A stretch of DNA of 5,732 nt from Actinomycetes bacterium (lineage in GTDB: Bacteria > Actinomycetota > Acidimicrobiia > Acidimicrobiales > RAAP-2). The notes below the pieces were generated by a model that ran no database searches, had not been told where the DNA came from, and was given only the letters and a program-made list of their open reading frames with translations. The stretch is from NCBI GenBank assembly GCA_021806055.1, contig JAJZYE010000074.1, positions 1-5,732 on the forward strand, read 5' to 3'. Numbering within the stretch: position 1 is the stretch's first letter; every line of letters begins with the position of its first letter. Position numbers and translations under genes: made by a program. This document shows, piece after piece, positions 1 through 4,747 of the stretch.

Positions 1-117
1 ATTACCGAATATGCCGCCACGGACCGCTCGGCGCACGGCGGCCGGTGCGGGGACGACGTGCCCAGCGGTGCGGCCGCGGGTGGGGACTTGGCCAGAGGGT
101 TGGGCGGGCTCACTCAC
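1..117 (-). CDS. Thiamine-regulated protein, N-terminal 39 codons only (runs off left edge); possible MFS-type permease
   Basis: This is an open minus-strand frame starting with GTG at 117 and still open at base 1, so the gene is truncated by the window. The start is chosen because a purine-rich ribosome-binding sequence (AAGGAAG, 133-127) sits 9 bases upstream, and because the TPP riboswitch ends just before it. The visible peptide begins with a Pro/Gly/Arg-rich polar stretch (about residues 1-27). It then reads RRAVRGGIFGN (29-39), which resembles the lead-in to transmembrane helix 1 of major facilitator permeases, where an Arg-rich stretch precedes a G-x-x-G-N motif. Riboswitch control places the product in thiamine biosynthesis, salvage or transport; that part is firm. 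The MFS reading rests on about ten residues and is a guess. A thiamine-pathway enzyme with a disordered N-terminus remains possible. Confidence 0.6.
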   Translation of the reverse strand, partial: MSEPAQPSGQVPTRGRTAGHVVPAPAAVRRAVRGGIFGN

Positions 118-121
118 CGAA

Positions 122-213
122 ACTCACTTCCTTCGTCGGCATTACCCGGACAGGTTCAACGGTCGAAACTGCGCCAGTTTCATCTCAGCCCCTGCATTAG
201 GGCCCCCGTGTGG
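122..213 (-). promoter_or_regulatory. TPP riboswitch (THI element)
   Basis: Read on the minus strand, the conserved TPP aptamer blocks occur in order. There is an ACGGGGGCCC start, then the GGGGCTGAGAT block (P2/J3-2), a P3 hairpin with a perfect 7-bp stem (GAAACTG / CAGTTTC around GCG), then GACCGTTGAACCTG. The sequence TCCGGGTAATGCCGACGAAG (P4/P5) follows, and the element closes with GGAAGTGAG. P2 can pair GCCCU with AGGGGC, and a short P1 can pair CAC (210-208) with GUG (127-125). The 3' side of P1 overlaps the ribosome-binding sequence AAGGAAG of the downstream GTG at 117. There is no room for a terminator between aptamer and start codon. The inferred mode is therefore translational: TPP binding stabilises P1 and hides the ribosome-binding site. 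Confidence 0.93.
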
Positions 214-222
214 ATCAGTACG

Positions 223-228
223 ACTCTA
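223..228 (-). promoter_or_regulatory. Candidate -10 box for the riboswitch-controlled gene
   Basis: The minus strand reads TAGAGT, matching the TAnnnT pattern of sigma-70-type -10 boxes. A start site about 7 bases downstream (near 216) would put the 5' end of the RNA immediately before the TPP aptamer at 213, which is the expected arrangement. No recognisable -35 box lies 16-18 bases upstream, as is common in high-GC actinobacterial promoters. Support is positional plus the hexamer. Confidence 0.4.
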
Positions 229-337
229 GCCTGGAGAGGTTCGGTGGCGGTGGGTGGGCACATCTACCACTCTCGGCGTCGCCTGTTCGGCTGCTCGGAC
301 GCTGGCCTGGTGCTGTCTCGGGCTCGGCGCCGACAGG

Positions 338-362
338 CGTGTCGCCGCGTGGGCACGACACG
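338..362. repeat. Inverted repeat (7-bp stem, 11-base loop)
   Basis: CGTGTCG (338-344) is the exact reverse complement of CGACACG (356-362). It lies in non-coding sequence between the riboswitch promoter and the IS3 remnant. There is no T-run on either side, so an intrinsic terminator is not indicated. It may be a chance pairing in GC-rich DNA. Confidence 0.25.
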
Positions 363-383
363 CGACCCAGGTGTCACGAAAGC

Positions 384-495
384 GAGCGGCACAGCTCAAT
401 CAACCACATGTCACCGATCGAGTGGGAACGACAATTCGCACAGCGTCAGCTCCACGATCCGCAAACGATGTGTCCGGAATATGGAGGAAGGGCCA
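384..495 (+). pseudogene. IS3-family transposase, C-terminal remnant
   Basis: The frame reads ERHSSINHMSPIEWERQF (codons from 384), followed by AQRQLHDPQTMCPEYGG. IS3-family OrfB transposases end with a Y-N-x-x-R-x-H-S-S-[IL]-x-x-x-S-P-[IM]-E-[FWY]-E block just behind the catalytic DDE integrase core, and this is a close match. The DDE core itself, which should lie about 250 codons of sequence upstream on the plus strand, is absent: bases 1-230 instead hold the riboswitch and its gene, and 231-380 show no integrase motif in any plus frame. The fragment lacks an independent start and is inactive. The frame stays open into the next remnant, which is coincidental. Confidence is high for an IS3-type tail but low for the exact borders. 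Confidence 0.75.
471..495 (+). mobile_element. Possible right terminal end of the IS3-type element
   Basis: Immediately behind the transposase tail the sequence starts TGTCCGGAATATGGAGG and closes with GGGCCA. This layout (TGTCC, then a purine/G-rich run, ending in CA) resembles right inverted repeats of many IS3-family elements, which usually lie just after or overlap the end of orfB. The left end is not in the window, so the inverted-repeat pairing cannot be tested and the call stays tentative. Confidence 0.3.
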
Positions 496-587
496 TAGGC
501 CGAATTGCTCCACCTCGCCATGTCGGATCAACTGGAAATGGGGTTCGCCAGTGCGATTTCGCTTCGATGGTGACGGCAGCGAAGGAA

Positions 588-740
588 CAATGGCGCTGGT
601 GGCTTCCCCGCGGCATCGAGCTCGCGGACATTGACCCCGAGCACGCCAACGCCGTCGCTGATCTCATTAACAATCAGCGCCGCCGGAGTCTCGGCTACAA
701 GAGCCCGGTTCGGATCTATTCTGGACTCATCGTGCGGTGA
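588..740 (+). pseudogene. IS30-family transposase, C-terminal remnant
   Basis: The last 51 codons of an open frame ending at the TGA at 738-740 contain WWLPRGIELADIDPEHANAV (codons from 594), then ADLINNQRRRSLGYKSP and a short VRIYSGLIVR tail. IS30-family transposases end with [YFW]-[FL]-P-[KR]-G-T-[DE]-L, about 15 residues including an aspartate/glutamate-rich helix, then L-N-x-R-x-R-K-x-L-G-[YW]-x-[ST]-P. The order and spacing here agree. The DDE core expected upstream is missing, since the IS3 remnant occupies that space, so this is a truncated inactive copy. Its natural stop codon seems preserved. An 8-base palindrome GTGATCAC (736-743) straddles the stop. Gene borders upstream of about 588 are uncertain. 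Confidence 0.7.
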
Positions 741-777
741 TCACTAGAACTGGCCGTGCCGGTGCGAAACTGATGCC

Positions 778-1296
778 GTGACCACTTCTGAACGTCGAAC
801 CAAGACCCGAACACTGAGCGACGCTGATTTTGCCGTGCCAATCGAGGAACGCCACTTTGAGGACTACCACGAAGGGGCCGTCTACGAATACGGCGATGTG
901 AGCGTGACCGATGATGAGATCATCGCCTTCGCACGGGACTTCGATCCTCAGCCCTTTCACGTCGATCTGGCGTACGCGCGGACCGGCCCCTTTGGCGGCC
1001 TCGTCGCCAGTGGATTCCATACGAACGCCCTGTTTATGCGACTGTTCGCCGATCATTTCCTGTCGCATGTCGCGAGTCTCGGCTCACCGGGGTTTGGCGG
1101 ATTGCGCTGGACCGTACCGGTGAGGGCCGGTGACCAACGCCGCCTGCGGACCACGATTCTCGCGTCACGGCCGTCGGCGTCCAAACCTGATCGGGGACTC
1201 GTTCGTACCCGAGGTGAGATGCTCGTAGGAGACGACATCGTTATGAGCCTCATCATCACCAACTTCCTTCGCTGTCGGCCGATGGACAATCCCTGA
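778..1296 (+). CDS. MaoC-like (R)-hydratase/dehydratase, single hotdog domain
   Basis: This 172-residue protein has the MaoC/hydratase-2 signature. FARDFDPQPFHVD spans residues 51-63, with the catalytic pair Asp56 and His61 and the small residue Ala67 six positions behind. Then come PFGGLVASGFHT (71-82), LGSPGFGGLRWTVPVRAGD (101-119), and RPSASKPDRGLVRTRGEML (131-149), all typical of stand-alone MaoC dehydratases. These enzymes add or remove water across enoyl-CoA-type double bonds in fatty-acid or related acyl-CoA metabolism; the substrate here is unknown. Gln58 replaces the Asn of the classic motif, which is common in this subgroup. GTG at 778 is the first start after the in-frame stop at 745. 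No clear ribosome-binding site precedes it, and GTG at 835 would give a more usual length of 153 residues. The gene stands alone, directly downstream of two IS remnants, so it may have been brought in or rearranged with them. The reading frame is intact. Confidence 0.85.
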   Translation: MTTSERRTKTRTLSDADFAVPIEERHFEDYHEGAVYEYGDVSVTDDEIIAFARDFDPQPFHVDLAYARTGPFGGLVASGFHTNALFMRLFADHFLSHVASLGSPGFGGLRWTVPVRAGDQRRLRTTILASRPSASKPDRGLVRTRGEMLVGDDIVMSLIITNFLRCRPMDNP

Positions 1297-1666
1297 GCAG
1301 AGGACGTACTCGTGACCGGCGTCGCTCATCCTGCGCGCTGCATCGGTTGATCGGTGGCGAACTACGTGGACCATTGCCAGTGGTGATTCGCGTCCGACGA
1401 CGGTTGGTCCGCAACCGCGTGTTCGCTGTCACCTCATCGAACCGGGCACGACGCAGCCGAGTGAGAAGTTTCGGCTCGACAGAACCCACTGCGCCTGACA
1501 CGTCTGAGAATGTGCGAATTCCGAGGGTTGTGGTACGGACGGTTTCAAGGGGTCAGCGCACGGGACGTCGCGATGATTGTGGCAGCGTTCGAGTCACCAC
1601 CTATCCACGTGCACCACGTGACGACGCGCGCCGACACGGTCGGCGTTCTCACGTGAACAATCGAGA
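1297..1666. other. 370-base convergent intergenic region, no credible gene
   Basis: All six frames were considered. The longest open stretches (plus 1347-1670, minus 1256-1501) encode Arg-rich, low-complexity peptides with no domain motif and no ribosome-binding site, as expected from chance frames in GC-rich DNA. Structures present are a 6-bp hairpin CGGTTG / CAACCG (1401-1417), two CACGTG palindromes 3 bases apart near 1606-1620, and the stronger hairpin at 1629-1645 listed separately. The region lies between the ends of a plus-strand and a minus-strand gene, so it should hold termination signals for both. Confidence 0.6.
1629..1645. terminator. Candidate terminator hairpin between convergent genes
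   Basis: CGCCGAC (1629-1635) pairs perfectly with GTCGGCG (1639-1645) around the 3-base loop ACG. On the plus strand it is followed by TTCTC, a weak T-rich tail. On the minus strand it lies 21 bases past the stop codon of the MMPL gene and is followed by GC-rich sequence without a T-run. Its place between convergent genes suits a two-way transcription block, but without a proper U-tract the efficiency is uncertain. Confidence 0.4.
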
Positions 1667-3829
1667 CTAGAACTCCACGTCCTCGGTGGCTTCGACCGCG
1701 ACGTGGGGGACGACGCGCTGCAGCCAGGCGGGCATCCACCAGTTGGCGCGTCCGAGGAAGTGCATCAGCGAGGGCACGAGCACGGTGCGCAGGATGAAGG
1801 CGTCCATCAGCACCGCGCCGCCCAGCCCCACGCCGAACTCGGCGATGACGCGCTGGCCACCGAAGGCGAAGGAGAGGAACACCGAGATCATGATGAGCGC
1901 CGCCGCCGTGATCACTCGCCCGGTGTTGGCTTGGCCCCGGATGATCGCCTCTTCGTTGTCGCCGGTGTTGAGCCACTCCTCGTGCATGCGCGACACCAGG
2001 AAGACCTGGTAGTCCATGGACAGCCCGAACAGGATGGCGATCATGATGATCGGCAGGAACGATTCGATCGGGCCGGTGCCCGCGCCGAGCACGGTGCTAC
2101 CCCAGCCCCATTGGAAGACGGCCACCACCAGGCCGAACGAGGCGCCGACCGCGAGCACGTTCATCAACGCCGCGACCAGCGGCACGACGACGCTACGAAA
2201 CGCCACCATGAGCAGGAGACAACCCAGCACGACGATGACCGTGAGGAAGAGGGGCAGCTTGGACCCCAGAACCGTGGCGAAGTCGTCGTAGATGGCGGTG
2301 ATGCCACCGACGTAGACGGCGCTGTGGCTGGTGAAGGTGGCGCGGGGGATGACCTGGTCGCGTAGCCGGGTGATCAGGGCCGACGTGGCGACGGCCTGGG
2401 GGCTCGAGCGGGGCACCACCGTGATCACGCCCACGTGGCCCGCGTCCAGGATGGCGACCGGGCTGACGACGGCGACGTCGGGCATCGTTGCCACGCGGCG
2501 ATCGATGGCGTTCAGGGCCGCGAGGTCGGCGGGGGAGTGCACGGCGCCGACCACGCTCAGGGGGCCGTTGAAGCCTGGACCAAAGCCCTTGGCCAGGAGG
2601 TCGTAGGCCTGGCGGGTGGTGGAGGAGGGCGGGTTCGAACCCTGGTCGGCACTGCCGAGGTGTAGCGAGAAGTACGGGATGATCATCACCCCGATGATCG
2701 CCAGGGCGAGTACCGAGAGGGCGCGTGGGTGGCGCGCCACGAAGTGCGACCACCGCTGCCAGGGGCCGGTGACGACGACGGCCTCGGGGCCGTGCTCGGC
2801 CAGCGCGCGCCGCTCGCGCCGGCTCAGCACCCGCGTCTTCTGGAACGCCAGCAGTGCGGGCAACAGAGTCACGGCCGCAGCCATCGTGATAGCCACGGTG
2901 ATCGTGGCCGAGACCGCGACCCCGTTGAGAAAGGACAGGCGCAGGGCCAGCATCCCCAGCAGCGCGATGCACACGGTGGCTCCGGCGAAGAGCACGGCGC
3001 GCCCCGACGTGTTGATGGCGGTGACGATCGACTCTTCGACGCCTAGGCCGCGCTTGAGCCCCTGGCGGACTCGCGTCACGATGAACAGGGCGTAGTCGAT
3101 CCCCACTCCGAGTCCGATCAACGAGCCGAGGATGGGGGCGAACTGCGCGATGACCAGGCCGTGACTGAGCAGCGTGGTCGCCCCCGAGGCAATCCCGAGG
3201 GCGAAGAGGGCCACGCCGAGGGGCAGCAGCATCGCGAGTACCGAGCCGAAGGCCAGGAGCAGGATGACCGCCGCGACCAGGAGTCCGATGCCTTCGCCCG
3301 CACTGCCGCCGCGGCCGGCTAGCTGACCGAAGGCGTTGCCGGCGAACTGGACCTGCAGCGATGAGGAGCGGATGGCCGACCCGATCGTCTCGACCTGCTG
3401 GATCGCCAGGTCGCTGAGCTTGTAGCCCGGCAGGGCGAAGTGCACCACGGCGAAGGCGATGGTGCCGTCGCGGTTGACCTGGGTGTGCGCGGCGAGGCAC
3501 GGTGTGGTGCCGGTACAGAACGGCGACGTGACGCCGGCGATCTGGGGCAGGGTCGCGACGCGGGTCAGCATCGCGGTGATCGCGCGCTGGTGGTCGGCGA
3601 CCGTGCCGGCGTCGGTCGCGAAGACGATCTCGTCGGTGTCCCCGCCCTGGCCTTTGACCCGCGAGAGTAACTGGCGCGCGTGAGTCGAGTTGGTGCCGGG
3701 CAGGGAGAAGGAGTTGGCGAAGGCCGACCCCACACTTTGGGCTGCCGCGTTCACGCCCACGAACAACGCGATCCAGGTGATCAGGATCCACCAACGCCGG
3801 CGCACGCTCAGATGGGCGAGTGACTTCAT
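1667..3829 (-). CDS. MMPL/RND-family membrane transporter
   Basis: This 720-residue inner-membrane protein has the two-fold MMPL layout. TM1 spans about 13-30, a first large external domain 31-176, and TM2-TM6 about 179-330. A cytoplasmic linker follows (331-367), then TM7 (369-387), a second external domain (388-522), and TM8-TM12 (523-688). Each half carries the Asp-Tyr pair used for proton coupling in this family: GLGVGIDYALFIVTR (Asp245-Tyr246) and LFGLSMDYQVFLVSR (Asp606-Tyr607). Related proteins export lipids or drugs; the cargo cannot be read here. ATG at 3829 is chosen because GGAG lies 5 bases upstream and the protein then starts MKSLAHLSVRRRWW, the normal MMPL beginning. A longer frame to 3949 would add 40 non-homologous residues and overlap the divergent gene. 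Two cysteines in the first external domain (Cys105 and Cys111, CTGTTPC) could form a disulfide. No partner lipid-synthesis genes are adjacent. Confidence 0.93.
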   Translation of the reverse strand: MKSLAHLSVRRRWWILITWIALFVGVNAAAQSVGSAFANSFSLPGTNSTHARQLLSRVKGQGGDTDEIVFATDAGTVADHQRAITAMLTRVATLPQIAGVTSPFCTGTTPCLAAHTQVNRDGTIAFAVVHFALPGYKLSDLAIQQVETIGSAIRSSSLQVQFAGNAFGQLAGRGGSAGEGIGLLVAAVILLLAFGSVLAMLLPLGVALFALGIASGATTLLSHGLVIAQFAPILGSLIGLGVGIDYALFIVTRVRQGLKRGLGVEESIVTAINTSGRAVLFAGATVCIALLGMLALRLSFLNGVAVSATITVAITMAAAVTLLPALLAFQKTRVLSRRERRALAEHGPEAVVVTGPWQRWSHFVARHPRALSVLALAIIGVMIIPYFSLHLGSADQGSNPPSSTTRQAYDLLAKGFGPGFNGPLSVVGAVHSPADLAALNAIDRRVATMPDVAVVSPVAILDAGHVGVITVVPRSSPQAVATSALITRLRDQVIPRATFTSHSAVYVGGITAIYDDFATVLGSKLPLFLTVIVVLGCLLLMVAFRSVVVPLVAALMNVLAVGASFGLVVAVFQWGWGSTVLGAGTGPIESFLPIIMIAILFGLSMDYQVFLVSRMHEEWLNTGDNEEAIIRGQANTGRVITAAALIMISVFLSFAFGGQRVIAEFGVGLGGAVLMDAFILRTVLVPSLMHFLGRANWWMPAWLQRVVPHVAVEATEDVEF

Positions 3830-3844
3830 GAACTCTCCGATGGT

Positions 3845-3852
3845 GGGGGGGG
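3845..3852. repeat. G8/C8 homopolymer tract in the MMPL leader
   Basis: Eight consecutive G on the plus strand (C on the coding strand of the MMPL gene) lie about 7 bases upstream of the GGAG ribosome-binding site and downstream of the candidate -10 box. Length changes here would alter the untranslated leader rather than a reading frame. Whether the tract varies is unknown. Confidence 0.5.
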
Positions 3853-3867
3853 CGAGGTGCCGGCGAG

Positions 3868-3875
3868 TAAAATTA
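3868..3875. promoter_or_regulatory. AT-rich divergent promoter element between MMPL and NUDIX genes
   Basis: The only AT-rich island in the 78-base divergent gap reads TAAAAT on the plus strand (3868-3873), a good -10 box for the NUDIX gene with a leader of about 28 bases. It reads TAATTT on the minus strand (3875-3870), a fair -10 box for the MMPL gene with a leader of about 34 bases. Neither has a recognisable -35 box. The overlap implies the two promoters may compete or share a regulator. The call is based on position and hexamers only. Confidence 0.38.
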
Positions 3876-3907
3876 CTGCGGAAAACGCGTACTAAGTGTA
3901 GGGGACC

Positions 3908-4711
3908 ATGTTGGGGCACGACCCGCCGGTGGAGCGCTTCCCCGGACACGTGTACCCCCAGGTGATCCCCACGCCCGATGCGACGCGACCCGGCGCGGCG
4001 GCTCCGTGGACCGCGCTGGACGTGCGCGGTCGCTCGTCGATCGACCTGGCGCGCGTGGAGTCACGCCTGCGCGCCGCGCGCCGTCATCTCGAGGAGGCAC
4101 CGCCGCCCGGCGCGCCCGTCGAGCTGACCGCAGCCGGCGAGCTTGCGTCGCGGGTGCGCCGCTCGGCGGTTTTGGTCGCGCTCTTCGAGCGCGCCGGCGA
4201 GACCCACGTCGTCCTGACCCGCCGCTCCTTGCGCCTGCGCCAGCACCGCGGCGAGATCGCGCTGCCCGGTGGGCGGGCCGAGCGAGGCGAGTCGCCGGTG
4301 GCCACGGCGTTGCGCGAGGCGCGCGAGGAGGTGGGCTTGGACCCGGCGACGGCGCGGCCCTTCGCCTGGCTGAGCCCGATCGTGGCCCTGGTGTCGAACT
4401 CCGCGATCTGGCCCATCGTGGCGGCGCTGGACGACACGCCGCGGCTGCGGGCGAACCCCCGCGAGGTGGACCGGATCTTCACGGTGGCGCTGGCGGACCT
4501 GGCGGCCGACGGCGCCTTCGTCGAGGAGCGGTGGCGGCGCGGGGCGCCGCGGCCGGGGGCCGACGAGGAGGGCTTCTTTCCCGTGCGCTTCTTTCGCGTT
4601 CCCGGCGAGGTCGTCTGGGGGGCGACCGCGCGGGTGCTGACCGAGCTGCTCTGCGTGGTGCTCGACGTCGCCGTACCCGACGACGCGGGGGCGGCGAGTG
4701 ACGTCCGGTAG
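3908..4711 (+). CDS. NUDIX hydrolase, CoA pyrophosphatase type (NudL-like)
   Basis: This 267-residue protein has a perfect NUDIX box, G-x5-E-x7-REUxEExGU, from Gly122 to Leu144. Glu128, Arg136, Glu137, Glu140 and Glu141 are in place for metal binding and catalysis. Directly before it is VLTRRSLRLRQHRGEIALPGG (102-122), the extra signature (L-T-x-R-S-x3-L-R-x-H-x-G-x3-F-P-G-G) that marks the CoA-diphosphatase subfamily; one position reads Leu where Phe is usual. The C-terminal VVWGATARVLTELL (236-248) is also typical. Such enzymes cut CoA or oxidised CoA into 3',5'-ADP and 4'-phosphopantetheine in the cytoplasm. The roughly 80-residue N-terminal lead (PQVIPTPDATRPGAAAPW) is longer than in E. 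coli NudL. Start ATG 3908 has AGGGG upstream with a short 3-base gap. The gene ends 36 bases before guaB3, on the same strand, and is divergent from the MMPL gene. GC is extreme (49 of 60 bases at 4261-4320). Confidence 0.9.
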   Translation: MLGHDPPVERFPGHVYPQVIPTPDATRPGAAAPWTALDVRGRSSIDLARVESRLRAARRHLEEAPPPGAPVELTAAGELASRVRRSAVLVALFERAGETHVVLTRRSLRLRQHRGEIALPGGRAERGESPVATALREAREEVGLDPATARPFAWLSPIVALVSNSAIWPIVAALDDTPRLRANPREVDRIFTVALADLAADGAFVEERWRRGAPRPGADEEGFFPVRFFRVPGEVVWGATARVLTELLCVVLDVAVPDDAGAASDVR

Positions 4712-4714
4712 AAT
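4709..4714 (+). promoter_or_regulatory. Candidate -10 box for guaB3, overlapping the NUDIX stop
   Basis: TAGAAT matches the TAnnnT -10 pattern and includes the TAG stop of the NUDIX gene. A start near 4721 would give a leader of about 27 bases before the guaB3 ATG. No -35 box is recognisable in the GC-rich coding sequence upstream. It could let guaB3 be expressed independently of the NUDIX gene. Confidence 0.35.
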
Positions 4715-4747
4715 CGACGCCACACACCCGGCGGCGTAGGAGTCATC

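Noticed and set aside
210..740. A single 176-residue hypothetical protein on the plus strand
   Set aside because: Its two recognisable parts are C-terminal tails of different transposase families, and the first 57 residues match nothing and lack a ribosome-binding site. It is better described as two IS remnants in an accidentally open frame.
1347..1670. A 107-residue plus-strand open frame in the convergent gap
   Set aside because: It has Arg-rich chance composition, no ribosome-binding site and no motif, and it runs into the end of the opposite gene across the hairpin.
2630..2641. GGGTTCGAACCC, resembling a tRNA T-arm and possible attachment site
   Set aside because: No acceptor, D or anticodon arms surround it. 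It encodes Gln-Gly-Ser-Asn-Pro in the second external domain of the MMPL protein, and no integrase is nearby.
2193..3794. A 533-residue minus-strand open frame inside the MMPL gene
   Set aside because: It lies in an alternative frame of the same strand and is Arg/Pro/Gly-rich without any domain. The overlapping frame encodes a convincing 12-helix transporter, so this is a GC-driven shadow.
3830..3949. A 40-residue N-terminal extension of the MMPL protein
   Set aside because: It has no ribosome-binding site, overlaps the start of the divergent NUDIX gene, and does not resemble MMPL N-termini. ATG 3829 has a well-placed GGAG.
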